Shown here: positions 35,028 through 43,454 of the stretch, one piece after another
Layout of the letters: every line of letters starts with the position of its first letter
How positions within the stretch are numbered: the stretch's first letter is position 1
Source of the DNA: Umezawaea sp049997955
GTDB lineage: Bacteria; Actinomycetota; Actinomycetes; Mycobacteriales; Pseudonocardiaceae
DNA length: 64,000 nucleotides
Reading direction: 5' to 3'
NCBI GenBank assembly: GCA_049997955.1
Contig: JAEBDY010000003.1
Location: forward strand, 124,001 to 188,000
Notes under the pieces: generated by a model
Told to the model about the DNA's origin: nothing
Databases searched by the model: none
What the model saw: the letters and a program-made list of their open reading frames with translations, nothing else
Translations under genes and position numbers: made by a program

Positions 35028-35189
35028 TCAGGCCGCGAGGGCCGCGCGGAGACCGGGCACCGGCCCACCGCTGCAGTGGACGCTGAAGCCGAGGAACTCC
35101 AGGGTGTGGCTCGTGGGGCGGTCGAACTCGTAGATGACGAGGTCGACGTCGTCGGTGAGGGCGTCCACTGCGCGGGTGGCGGCGTTCAT
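35028..35189 (-). CDS. Candidate RiPP (TOMM) precursor peptide
   Basis: A 53-residue peptide with a strong ribosome site (GGGGAGA) before ATG 35189, placed directly upstream of the YcaO gene. The first half is acidic and helical (AVDALTDDVDLVIYEFD), as leader peptides are. The second half (SHTLEFLGFSVHCSGGPV, then a GLRAALAA tail) carries the modifiable residues: two or three Ser, one Thr and one Cys. No other small gene with such a site lies closer to the enzyme. The assignment as precursor rests on size, position and composition; I recognise no known core sequence. Confidence 0.6.
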   Translation of the reverse strand: MNAATRAVDALTDDVDLVIYEFDRPTSHTLEFLGFSVHCSGGPVPGLRAALAA

Positions 35190-35298
35190 CTCTGTCTCCC
35201 CGGATGATGTTCGAACTTCGGCCGGTGGTGAAAGGTGCTGGTCAGGATTCTGTCCGGCCGGGGGAAGCCGCCGGTAGTTACGGCATAACGTGCGCGAA

Positions 35299-35335
35299 CA
35301 TGAAGTTCTCATGCCCGGCGAGGGGTGACTTCATG
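35299..35335. promoter_or_regulatory. Candidate SARP binding region upstream of SARP 2 and the TOMM operon
   Basis: TCATG occurs at 35309-35313 and 35331-35335, exactly 22 bases apart, the two-turn spacing typical of SARP direct repeats. CATGAAG (35299) and CTTCATG (35329) also form an inverted pair. The site sits in the divergent gap between the precursor gene and SARP 2. Confidence 0.4.
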
Positions 35336-35428
35336 TCGGACTCGTGGTAAGGACACTGGGGTTTCGGGCGGCCGTGCGGTGGACTGAACAGGCATCAGCA
35401 GGAGCGGGACCACCGAGGAGGCACGGCG

Positions 35429-36214
35429 ATGCAGATCAAGGTTTTGGGCCTGTTGGAGGCCACAGTGGACGGTCGCTCGGTGCTCCCGACGGCGGCCAAG
35501 CCGCGGCAGATCTTCGCCCTGCTGGCGCTGCGCGCCGGCCAGGTCGTGCCGGTGGCGACGCTGGTCGAGGAACTCTGGGGCGAACGCCCACCGCGCAGTT
35601 CGCGCACCACGTTGCAGACCTACATCATGCAGCTGCGCAGGCTGCTCGGCGACGACGCGACGGGCGTGCTGGCCACCAGGTTCGGCGGCTACCTGCTCGA
35701 CGTGGCGCCGGAGGACGTGGACGTCCACGAGTACGAGCGCCTGGCCCAGTCCGGCAGGCGCGCGGCGGAGGCCGGTGACTTCGAGTCGGCCGCCAGGCTG
35801 CTGCGCACCGCGCTGGAGATCTGGCGCGGTCCGGCACTGGTGGACGTGCCGACCGGCGAGTCCTTGAGCATCGAGGTCACCCGCTTGGAGGAGAGCAGGC
35901 TGTCCGTCGTGGAGAGCCGCATCGCCGCCGAGATGCGCTGCGGCAGGCACCACGTGCTGCTGAGCGAACTGGCCGTGCTGACCGCGCGCTACCCGATGAA
36001 CGAGAACCTCTGCGCCCAGCACATGATCGCCCTCTTCCGCTCCGGGAGGCAGTGGCAGGCCCTGGACGCCTTCAAGGCCTTGCGCGGCACCCTCATCGAG
36101 GAACTCGGGGTGGAACCGTCCGGCCGCCTGCGCGAGTTGCAGCGAGCCATCCTCAGCGCGGACGCCCGCTTGGACCGCGCGGAATCCAGGGAAACCCAGA
36201 AGATGCTCGCCTGA
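35429..36214 (+). CDS. SARP-family transcriptional activator 2
   Basis: A 261-residue paralogue of SARP 1: winged helix (MQIKVLGLLEATVDG, ELWGERPPRSSRTTLQTYI, TRFGGYLLD) and activation domain (WRGPALVDV, YPMNENLCAQHMIALFRSGRQ). ATG 35429 follows GAGGAGG. It is divergent from the precursor/YcaO operon across a 239-bp region and is the most direct candidate activator of that operon. Confidence 0.92.
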   Translation: MQIKVLGLLEATVDGRSVLPTAAKPRQIFALLALRAGQVVPVATLVEELWGERPPRSSRTTLQTYIMQLRRLLGDDATGVLATRFGGYLLDVAPEDVDVHEYERLAQSGRRAAEAGDFESAARLLRTALEIWRGPALVDVPTGESLSIEVTRLEESRLSVVESRIAAEMRCGRHHVLLSELAVLTARYPMNENLCAQHMIALFRSGRQWQALDAFKALRGTLIEELGVEPSGRLRELQRAILSADARLDRAESRETQKMLA

Positions 36215-36295
36215 CCCCGCCGCCTCAAGGAGTCGTCGAGGCCCGTCGGAGCGCACGCGGTCATCTTTGTCGTCAAGGCGGCAGGAGGTGCGGTG

Positions 36296-36487
36296 ATGCT
36301 CACCGGATTGGTAGGAGCCGAATTGCTCCGCGCGGCGGTCCGCGTCGCCAACGGCCAGGGCTTGTACACGGTCGCGTCGTACCTGCAAAGAGCGGCGAAG
36401 GAACACCTCCTGCACGGCTGCAAGAGCACCGCGACCCCCTGCCCCCACGAGGTGGAGGCGGCAAGAATCCTGGGCTCAGGCGTTTGA
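36296..36487 (+). CDS. Small protein of unknown function
   Basis: A 63-residue protein. A consensus AGGAGG lies seven bases before ATG 36296 (GTG 36293 also possible), which argues that it is real. The first half is helical and hydrophobic (LTGLVGAELLRAAVRVANG); the second has two cysteines, in HGCKSTATPCPHEVE. It lies 81 bases after SARP 2 and could be co-transcribed. The Cys/Ser/Thr-bearing tail makes a second precursor peptide conceivable, but I see no direct support. Confidence 0.55.
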   Translation: MLTGLVGAELLRAAVRVANGQGLYTVASYLQRAAKEHLLHGCKSTATPCPHEVEAARILGSGV

Positions 36488-36751
36488 CCACACGTACAGG
36501 GGAAACCAAGTGCAACCGCGGCCCCGACGCGACCCGGCGAACGCCAGGCGCCAAGCCCCCTGACACCCGTCGCGCAGGAACGTCGGGACCGCGGCACTAC
36601 CCGCACCCCCCGGATCGGCAAGACAGATCCGGGGTTTCCCTTACTCACAACAACAACGCGAGCCCGAAGCAGGACAGACCAGACCGGCCCACCGGCAGCA
36701 CAGCAACGGAAGCACCCAACCAAACCCAACCCGAGCACTCCCCACCCTGAC

Positions 36752-36856
36752 CCCCGATCCGAAGCGCCCTCAGCTTTGCTCTTCGTTTGTCAAGGCATCT
36801 TTCCCGCCTTGACAAATCAAGGGCAAAGCTGGAGACAATCGCGCGAGCGGGGGTGA
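36752..36856 (+). repeat. Hairpin repeat with constant core and variable outer stem, copy 1
   Basis: The flank CCCCGATCCGAAGCGCCCT is followed by a 26-base stem: outer CAGCTTTGC plus six bases, inner TTTGTCAAGGC, loop ATCTTTCCC (36797-36805), then the complement ending GCAAAGCTG at 36831. The right flank is TGGAGA and GCGAGCGGGGG. The inner stem, loop and flanks are shared with the copy at 50882, but the outer stem differs. The outer stem has one mismatch and two G:U pairs if read as plus-strand RNA. The surrounding 36488-36984 holds no convincing gene. Confidence 0.85.
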
Positions 36857-36984
36857 GGGTTGAACCCGTTGGGCCGCAAAGGTTGGACCACGGCGAGCAG
36901 GAGGTGGACGGACCGAGCCAAGCGAGGGCCGGGGATGGACCGAGCCAAGCGGGACAAAGCGAAACCGCCGCAAGGAAACACGAT

Positions 36985-37572
36985 TCACCCCCGCCGAGGC
37001 CCGTGCGGCGGCTCCCCCCGACCCAACCGATCCACGTAGTCCGCGATCCGACGCTCCCGCGTCTCCGCCTTCTTGGCCTTCGCGATCGTCAGCAGGATCT
37101 GGTACCGGCTGCTCCGGCTCAACCGCTCGAAAGCCTCAGCCGCCACCGGCGAGGCATCCAGCGCGGCCCGCAGCTCCGGCGTCACCTCGGCGGTGCTCTG
37201 CGGCGCGTAAGCCGCCTCCCACCGCCCGTCCGCCTTCGCCAGCGAGATCTGCTCCAACCCCGCGGGCCGCATCACCCCGGCCGCGATCAACTCCTCGACC
37301 CGAGCGCAGTTGATCCTCGACCAGGGGCTCCGCCGTCGCCGGGGCGAGAACCGCTGCGCCCACCACCCCTCGGGCACGTTCCCGGAGAACGCCTTCCCGT
37401 CGATCCACCCGTAGCAGAGCGCCACGTCCAGCGCCTCGCCACGGGAAACCGACGGCACGTCCGTCCCCTTCTTCGGCAACGGCACCCAAACCTCGTCCGC
37501 GCTGGCGTGGTTCGCCTCCATCCAGGCGGCGAACTCCTCCACCGACGCGAAAACCGGGATCTCCTCCGTCAC
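36985..37572 (-). CDS. YdeI/OmpD-associated family protein
   Basis: A 195-residue protein of the YdeI family, small proteins of unclear role linked in E. coli to peptide resistance. Typical text: FASVEEFAAWMEANHASADEVW, ALDVALCYGWIDGKA, WWAQRFSPRRRRSPWSRIN and, near the end, LLTIAKAKKAETRERRI. GTG 37572 has GGGAGG seven to eight bases upstream; the longer frame to 37617 lacks a site. It stands alone. Confidence 0.85.
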   Translation of the reverse strand: MTEEIPVFASVEEFAAWMEANHASADEVWVPLPKKGTDVPSVSRGEALDVALCYGWIDGKAFSGNVPEGWWAQRFSPRRRRSPWSRINCARVEELIAAGVMRPAGLEQISLAKADGRWEAAYAPQSTAEVTPELRAALDASPVAAEAFERLSRSSRYQILLTIAKAKKAETRERRIADYVDRLGRGEPPHGPRRG

Positions 37573-37620
37573 AACCGAACCTCCCGACGACCGAACCCCC
37601 GTCAAAACCCTACGCACGCG

Positions 37621-37659
37621 CGCTGGAGCCGCACCGGGGAAACCGGTGCGGCTCCAGCG
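37621..37659 (-). terminator. Perfect 17-bp hairpin downstream of the FMO gene
   Basis: CGCTGGAGCCGCACCGG pairs perfectly with its complement around GGAAA. It lies twelve bases past the stop of the leftward FMO-SRPBCC gene. No T-run is seen on the minus strand, but such stems are common actinobacterial terminators. Confidence 0.75.
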
Positions 37660-37670
37660 GTTTCACCCGT

Positions 37671-39563
37671 TCAGGCAGCGGTGTCGGCCTTCACCGGCAC
37701 CACCAGCTCGTGCACGGTGCCGGGCCGCGCCAACGCCTCGGCGGCGGCCTTGACCCGCTCCAGCGTCGCCGTCATCCCCGCGCGCAGCTCCGCGGTGTGC
37801 CCTTCGTACCCGCCCAGCATCATGTTCGCGAACGAGGCCGTCCGCTTCCGCTGCGCCTCGCTCTGCCCGGACACGTCCCACCGCTCGGTCACGATCGTCC
37901 CGTCACCGTCGCGCTCCAACCGGTACCCCCACCGCACCCCGTTGGTGGTCGTCAGGAACGAGAACGCCTTCCCGCGCTCCCAGGCCTCGACCTCGTTGCT
38001 GGTCACCCAGCGCATCCAGCCGCGCTTGTTGTGCCCGGTGAACTTCGCCCCGACACCCCCGGCCTCGCCGCGCCACGTGCACTTCCAGCACTCGGGGCTC
38101 CAGTCGCCCATCCGCGTCACGTCGCTGATCAGGTCCCACACGACGTCCGGGTGCGCGTCGATCCGGATCGACACCTCCTCCGGCTGGTAGTCGACGGCCA
38201 GCGGCGTCGCGGCCAGTGCCTTGTTGCGGGCCTTCAACGCCTTCTTCGCGTACTTGGCACCCTTGCGCCGCGCGCCGCGCAACTCCGCCAGGTAGGGGTA
38301 GTGGTCCACCTGCATGGTGTGCCGCTTGGACGTCACGTACCTCTTGGCCAGCGCCTCCCGGTACTTCGCGATCTCCTGCCGCATCAGCTCGCCGGACGGC
38401 AGCGCCGCCTTGCCCTCCACCAGGTCCGCGACCCAGTGCGACTGGGCCTCGGCGAGCACGGTCGTCGCGCCCAGCGGCTGGAAGAGGCCGATGAAGTACA
38501 GCCCGTCGTGGTTCGGGTCGACCACGCGGTGGAACAGCGACACGTCGTTGTCCGTCGGCGCGATGACGTCCTCGGACAGGAACGGGAAGCTCACCTTGTA
38601 GCCGGAGGCGTAGACGACCGCGTCGACCTCCTCGACGCTGCCGTCGACGAAGTGGACGTCGCCGCCGTCGAAGTGGCTGATGTTCGGCTTCACGGTGATG
38701 TCTCCGTGGCCGAGCTTGGGCAGCAGGGTCTCGGAGACGGTCGGGTGCGAGTTGAACAGCTTGTGCTCCGGCTTCGGCAGGCCGAAGTCGGTGACGTTGC
38801 CGATCGAGAGCTTCAGCAGCAGGGCCATGATCCACCGCTGCTGCTCGCGCGGCAGCACCATCGTGAGGAACGGGCTGATCATGTCGTCGGCGGGCTTGCC
38901 GAACATGAACTTGGGGAACACGTACCCGCCGCGGCGGGTGGTGAGGAACGTGCGCTCGGCGACCCCGGAGGTCTCGACCGCGATGTCCGACGCCGAGTTG
39001 CCGAAGCCCAGCACCAGCACGCGCTTGCCCGCGTAGTCCTCGGGGACCTTGTAGTAGTGCGAGTGGATCTGGGTGCCGGTGAAGGTGTCCGCGCCGGGGA
39101 AGGCGGGCTCGGGGTCGCGGGGGTCCCAGTGGTGGCCGTTGGCGACCATGACCGAGCCGTAGTGGCGGGTCGTCTCGACGCCGGTGTCGCGGTTGCGCGC
39201 GCTCACGGTCCAGCCGCCGCCCTCGGCGGGCTCCACGAGCGTGACCTCGGTGCGGAACGCGATCTTGTCGCGGAAGCCGAAGTGGTCGACCAGGTCGTCC
39301 AGGTACTCCGCCATCTGGAAGACGCTGGGGAACGGCGGGAAGTCCTCCGGCATCGGGTAGCAGCGGTACTCCGACAGCTTCTTGGAGGTGTTGATGTGCA
39401 GCGACCGGTACGACGAGGACATGCCGTTGTCGTTGAGGTAGCGCCAGTTGCCGCCGACCTCGGAGCCCGCCTCGTAGCAGTCGAACGCGATGCCGCGCTC
39501 GTGCAGGACCTGGCTGGCGGCGAGGCCTGACCAGCCCGCTCCGATGATGCAGACGCGATCCAT
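37671..39563 (-). CDS. Flavin-containing monooxygenase fused to an SRPBCC domain
   Basis: A 630-residue fusion. Residues 1 to about 450 are an FMO: FAD motif IIGAGWSGLAA, the identifying FTGTQIHSHYYK, NADPH motif VLVLGFGNSASDIA and VYASGYKVSFPFL. After a basic linker, residues from about 480 form an SRPBCC (START-like) domain (IRIDAHPDVVWDLISDVTRMGDW to FANMMLGG) of the kind that binds hydrophobic ligands. ATG 39563 has AGGAGAAG. Upstream on the same strand are a single SRPBCC protein and an aldehyde dehydrogenase, so the three may handle one lipophilic substrate: oxygenation with the ligand held in the START domain. Confidence 0.9.
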   Translation of the reverse strand: MDRVCIIGAGWSGLAASQVLHERGIAFDCYEAGSEVGGNWRYLNDNGMSSSYRSLHINTSKKLSEYRCYPMPEDFPPFPSVFQMAEYLDDLVDHFGFRDKIAFRTEVTLVEPAEGGGWTVSARNRDTGVETTRHYGSVMVANGHHWDPRDPEPAFPGADTFTGTQIHSHYYKVPEDYAGKRVLVLGFGNSASDIAVETSGVAERTFLTTRRGGYVFPKFMFGKPADDMISPFLTMVLPREQQRWIMALLLKLSIGNVTDFGLPKPEHKLFNSHPTVSETLLPKLGHGDITVKPNISHFDGGDVHFVDGSVEEVDAVVYASGYKVSFPFLSEDVIAPTDNDVSLFHRVVDPNHDGLYFIGLFQPLGATTVLAEAQSHWVADLVEGKAALPSGELMRQEIAKYREALAKRYVTSKRHTMQVDHYPYLAELRGARRKGAKYAKKALKARNKALAATPLAVDYQPEEVSIRIDAHPDVVWDLISDVTRMGDWSPECWKCTWRGEAGGVGAKFTGHNKRGWMRWVTSNEVEAWERGKAFSFLTTTNGVRWGYRLERDGDGTIVTERWDVSGQSEAQRKRTASFANMMLGGYEGHTAELRAGMTATLERVKAAAEALARPGTVHELVVPVKADTAA

Positions 39564-39800
39564 GATTGCTTCTCCTCGTGATCGGTTCCCGACGTCGGCG
39601 GGGGGTGGGGAATTCCCGGCGCGCACGGATTCGGGGCGCGCCGGGAATCGCGAAGAAATGAACACGCCGGCTTCGGGTCCGGCCAAGGTCGATCGTTTTT
39701 CACCAATGCCGAGGCCACGTACGAGCGTCGGGCGGCGGAATTTCGGTGGAGCGCTGGTGGAGAGCCGCTGGAATGCGGGTGGAGAACGGTGGAATTCGAC

Positions 39801-40280
39801 TCAAACCGGTGAGGGCGTCTTTTCCGCGAGGTCCCACAGCAGGGTGGCGCCGACCGTGACGCGCGCCGGGCCGCCCACCGCGGAGATGATCTGGTGAGCG
39901 GTGCGGACGAGGACCCGCCCGACGGCCGAGTCGATCGCGCCCGCGAGGTGCGGGACGCTCGTGCTGAACCGGACCTCGAAGGTGATCTCGCAGCCGTCCG
40001 CGGTGTCCGCGGCCGACCAGGAGCCGACGAGGTGCTGGAACTGGCCCTTGACCTGCGCGAACTCCAGGCGGAGCGGGTCGCCCTCGACGCCGCGCGTGCC
40101 CTGCGTCCACGTCGCCGTGCCGCCCCGGAAGGCGAGGACCCACGTGCGGAGCCCGTCACCCGCGTCGGTGATGGAGACGATGTCGTTGGCGTACTCGGGG
40201 AACGCCGACTCGTCACCGAGGCGGGCGATCACGTCGGCGGCGGACGCCTGCACGGTGGCCTTGAGAATGCGGGTGGTCAT
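39801..40280 (-). CDS. SRPBCC family protein (polyketide cyclase/dehydrase-like)
   Basis: A 159-residue START-fold protein (TTRILKATVQASAADVIARL, FPEYANDIVSI, TFEVRFSTSVPHLAG). Such proteins bind hydrophobic ligands; some are aromatases or cyclases. Its ATG overlaps the aldehyde dehydrogenase stop (ATGA), so the two are coupled. The FMO gene follows after 237 bases in which nothing else is seen. It resembles the SRPBCC domain fused to that FMO in fold, but the two are clearly different in sequence. Confidence 0.82.
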   Translation of the reverse strand: MTTRILKATVQASAADVIARLGDESAFPEYANDIVSITDAGDGLRTWVLAFRGGTATWTQGTRGVEGDPLRLEFAQVKGQFQHLVGSWSAADTADGCEITFEVRFSTSVPHLAGAIDSAVGRVLVRTAHQIISAVGGPARVTVGATLLWDLAEKTPSPV

Positions 40281-41866
40281 GATCCGTGGTCCTCCTCGGT
40301 CCGCGGGCGGACGACGCTGACGCCCTGCAGGCGCGTGGTGCGCAGCATGGGGTGGCTCGCCTCGCCGAACGCGCCGCCGGTCAGGCCCGCGCCGCCCTGG
40401 TTGGGCAGGAACGGCAGGAAGCCGCTGTGCGAGTCGTTGATCTTCAGGTTGCCGCCGTTCGTGATGCCGACGAGGAACCGCTCGATCGTCTCGGAGCCGG
40501 TCGTCCAGACGGAGTTCCGCAGGTGGTAGGCGTTGGAGTTCACGAACTCCAACACCTCGTCCAGCAGGTCGTCGTCCGAGGTGGAGACCTCGGGGACGAT
40601 GATCGGCAGCAGCGGGAAGAACGTCTCGTCGCGGACCACGGACAGCGACCTGGCGTCCTTGAGGCCCTCGACGCGGACGATGCTCGGCTCGACGAAGAAC
40701 CCGGTGCTCGACGGGGTGCCGTCCACTTCGAGGCGGCGGCCGCCGTGCACCAGCTTCGCGCCCTTGGCCAGCGCCTCGCCGAGGCAGCCGAAGAACCAGT
40801 CGACGCCGAGGACCGGGGTGAGCACCACGCCGACCTCGTCCGGGTAGCCCGGCTTGATCTTCTTCGTGGCCTCGACCAGCCGTTCGACCAGCTCGTCCGC
40901 GATGGCCGGGTGGACCACGACCTGGTTGGGCACGTTGCAGATCTGACCGGAGTTCATGAAGAACTGGGTGATGGTCTCCACCGCGGCGTCCAGGTCGGCG
41001 TCCCGCCAGACCACGCAGCAGTCGTTGCCCGCGAGCTCCAGGATCGGCTTCTTGCCGGCCGCGATGCACTCGCCCTCGAACTCCAGGCCCTTCTTGCTGC
41101 CGCCGAAGTAGATGACGTCGTTCACGTGCTCGCTGGCCAGCCAGGTGTCGAGCATCGGCGCGCCGCAGAAGGCGTTGACCGTGCCCGCCGGCGCGCCCGC
41201 CTCCTCCAGCACCGGCGCCACGACCTCGCGCATCGCGTACATGCAGCTCAGAGCGACGCCGCGCGGCGCCCGGACGACCATCGTGTTGCCGGCGAGCATG
41301 GCGGTGAGGCCGTTGAGCGCGTTGACCATCGCGGCGTTCTGCGGCGGGTTGATGCACACGACCCCGTCGGGCACCCGGCGCAGGACCATCTCGCGGTCGT
41401 CGTCCCGCCTGCGGAACTCCAGCTGCCCGGCGCACCACTCGATCGTTTCCCGGCTCCAGCTGGTGTACGGGATGCCCATGATCATGCCCTCGGCCGACGA
41501 CCGCGGCATGCCCTCGGCCACCAGGATCTCCACCAGCGGCTCGCTGTGCTCCTGGAGCCGCCTGGCGATCCCGTGGCCGATCTCCAGGCGGTCGGCGAGC
41601 GGGAAGCGACCCCACGCGGGAGCGGCGAGCGCGGCGGCTTCGAGCGCCAGGTTCGCCAGGGCGTCGTCGGCCACGACGCACGCCCCGACGACCCGGTCGC
41701 CCGCCGCGCGGGGGTCGATGGTCCCCAGGTCGAGGTCGCGCTTGAGACCCAGACTGGGGAAGGTGTCCTCGATCAGTGCCCGAGCAGTGATCGTGTGAAC
41801 GAACTGCGCGTTCTCGCCGGTGATGTCTCGGCCGCCGATGTAGGCCGGATAAACCCCGAACTTCAC
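40277..41866 (-). CDS. Aldehyde dehydrogenase family protein
   Basis: A 529-residue NAD(P)-dependent aldehyde dehydrogenase. The catalytic cysteine is in MNSGQICNVPNQ, the glutamate in PILELAGNDCCVV (usually ELGGK), and the motif FGGSKKGLEFE sits at the cofactor-binding site. It is longer at the N-terminus than common members (about 60 residues before the usual start: VKFGVYPAYIGGRDI). GTG 41866 follows GAAAGGGGG. It is the first gene of a three-gene leftward unit with the SRPBCC protein and FMO-SRPBCC. The substrate is unknown; a lipid or terpenoid aldehyde is a guess from the partners. Confidence 0.87.
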   Translation of the reverse strand: MKFGVYPAYIGGRDITGENAQFVHTITARALIEDTFPSLGLKRDLDLGTIDPRAAGDRVVGACVVADDALANLALEAAALAAPAWGRFPLADRLEIGHGIARRLQEHSEPLVEILVAEGMPRSSAEGMIMGIPYTSWSRETIEWCAGQLEFRRRDDDREMVLRRVPDGVVCINPPQNAAMVNALNGLTAMLAGNTMVVRAPRGVALSCMYAMREVVAPVLEEAGAPAGTVNAFCGAPMLDTWLASEHVNDVIYFGGSKKGLEFEGECIAAGKKPILELAGNDCCVVWRDADLDAAVETITQFFMNSGQICNVPNQVVVHPAIADELVERLVEATKKIKPGYPDEVGVVLTPVLGVDWFFGCLGEALAKGAKLVHGGRRLEVDGTPSSTGFFVEPSIVRVEGLKDARSLSVVRDETFFPLLPIIVPEVSTSDDDLLDEVLEFVNSNAYHLRNSVWTTGSETIERFLVGITNGGNLKINDSHSGFLPFLPNQGGAGLTGGAFGEASHPMLRTTRLQGVSVVRPRTEEDHGS

Positions 41867-41985
41867 GTCGCCCCCTTTCACTCAATCCGACTACGGGCTG
41901 ACGTTTGCGTTTACCCTAAGCTGGTAATACCTTGGGGGCAACGGAACGGTCATCAGCGCTACTTATCGAAATGATTCCGGTGAAT

Positions 41986-42942
41986 TCATCCATCTTCTTT
42001 CCCGGCGTACCGCCCCGCCAGTTCGACGCCGATCCTCCCCAGTTCGGCCTGGACGGACGCGGGTTCGAGCACCTCGACCTGGGCGCCCCACCCCGCGAGG
42101 TGGCGGGCGACGTCCAGGGGTGTCGGCGCGGCGACGCGGACGCGCGACCGCCCGTCGGCGAGGTCCTCCTCGACCAGGCAGTGCCGCCCGAAGTGGGTGC
42201 GCAGCACGGAGACGTGCCGGGTCGGGGCGAGCACGACCGCCGACGTGCGCGACCGCTTGCGCTCGACCTCGCCGACGACCTCCTCCCACGCCGCGGCGAG
42301 CACGAAGTCGTCCGGGCGGTCGGCGGGCTCGTCGGTCGGCTCGGTCTCCACGATCCGGTCGACGCGGAAGGTCCGCTGCCCCTTCTCGGTGCCCGCGACC
42401 AGGTACCAGATGTCGTCCTTGTCGACCAGGCCCCACGGGTCGACCAGCCGCTCGGAGCGGTCGCGGTCGTTCTTCGCGTAGGTGATGCGGACCTTCCGCC
42501 GCCGGATGACGGCGGACTGCAGCAGGTCCACCGTCGCGGGCTTCTCCCTGTCCTGGTCGCCCCACCGAGCGGAGTCGATCATGGTGGCGTCCGCCGCGGC
42601 CTCCGCGTCGGCCCGGAAGCGCTGGGGGAGCGCCCGGACGAGCTTGCGCAGCGCGGCCTTGGCCTCGCCCGACACCGCCGCGGCGGGTCCGACGAGCAGG
42701 AACAGCGCCTGGGCCTCCGGGGCCGACAGTCCACTGAGGTCGGTGCGGGCGCCGCCGACGAGCGACCAGCCACCGCCGCGCCCTGGCTGCGGGTAGACGG
42801 GGATTCCCGCTGTGGACAGGGCTTCGAGGTCGCGGCGGGCCGTGGCGACGGAGACCTCCAACTCGTCGGCGAGCTCGGCGGCCGTCACCCGTCCGCGTGA
42901 TTGCATGAGGAGAAGGGTGGCTACGAGGCGATCTGCGCGCAT
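41986..42942 (-). CDS. YafY-family HTH/WYL transcriptional regulator
   Basis: A 318-residue regulator: an N-terminal winged helix (MRADRLVATLLLMQSRGRVT, ELEVSVATARRDLEAL) and a WYL domain (VRITYAKNDRDRSERLVDPWGLVDKDDIWYLVAG) with a C-terminal WCX part. WYL domains sense small ligands or nucleic acid. It is divergent from a glyoxalase-type gene with a perfect operator-like repeat (42963-42985) touching its start, a common actinobacterial pairing in which the regulator controls both genes. Confidence 0.92.
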   Translation of the reverse strand: MRADRLVATLLLMQSRGRVTAAELADELEVSVATARRDLEALSTAGIPVYPQPGRGGGWSLVGGARTDLSGLSAPEAQALFLLVGPAAAVSGEAKAALRKLVRALPQRFRADAEAAADATMIDSARWGDQDREKPATVDLLQSAVIRRRKVRITYAKNDRDRSERLVDPWGLVDKDDIWYLVAGTEKGQRTFRVDRIVETEPTDEPADRPDDFVLAAAWEEVVGEVERKRSRTSAVVLAPTRHVSVLRTHFGRHCLVEEDLADGRSRVRVAAPTPLDVARHLAGWGAQVEVLEPASVQAELGRIGVELAGRYAGKEDG

Positions 42943-42962
42943 GCTCGACAGTCTGTCCGACA

Positions 42963-42985
42963 AAGTGCTCAGATGTTGAGCACTT
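42963..42985. promoter_or_regulatory. Operator of the WYL/glyoxalase pair
   Basis: AAGTGCTCA-GATGT-TGAGCACTT, a perfect 9-5-9 inverted repeat, lies 20 bases upstream of the WYL start and 48 upstream of the glyoxalase-like start. It is the expected type of shared operator. Confidence 0.65.
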
Positions 42986-43032
42986 CAAGCCGGATGATGG
43001 CAAGTGTCATCCGCTGAAGGAAGGAACCACCC

Positions 43033-43449
43033 ATGTTGCGAGGACTCACCACCGTCAACTTCTTCGCCGAGGACGTCCCGGCCGCGGTCGCCTGGTACAC
43101 CGAGGTCCTGGGCGTCGAGCCGTACTTCGCCCGGCCGGAAGAGGGCGCGCCGCTGTACGTCGAGTTCCGCATCGGCGACTACCAGCACGAGCTCGGCATC
43201 CTGGACGCCAAGTTCGCCCCGCACGCGCGGTCGGAGAAGGCCGCGGGCGCGATGGCCTACTGGCACGTCGACGAGTTGGAGGACAGCATCGAACGCCTCC
43301 TCTCCCTGGGGGCCACGCTGCACGACAAGCCCACCGAGCACGGCCCCGGATTCGTCACCGCGTCGGTCGTCGACCCGTTCGGCAACGTCCTCGGCCTGAT
43401 GTTCAACGAGCACTACCTGGAGGTCTTCGAGTCCCAGTCGAAGGTCTGA
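43033..43449 (+). CDS. VOC/glyoxalase-fold protein
   Basis: A 138-residue vicinal-oxygen-chelate protein with two beta-alpha-beta-beta-beta halves: LTTVNFFAEDVPAAVAWYTEVLGVEP with YVEFRIG, and MAYWHVDELEDSIERLLSLG with VVDPFGNVLGLM. These proteins bind a metal and act in glyoxal detoxification, ring cleavage or antibiotic binding. GGAAGGA precedes ATG 43033. Control by the divergent WYL regulator is likely. Confidence 0.9.
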   Translation: MLRGLTTVNFFAEDVPAAVAWYTEVLGVEPYFARPEEGAPLYVEFRIGDYQHELGILDAKFAPHARSEKAAGAMAYWHVDELEDSIERLLSLGATLHDKPTEHGPGFVTASVVDPFGNVLGLMFNEHYLEVFESQSKV

Positions 43450-43454
43450 CCCCG

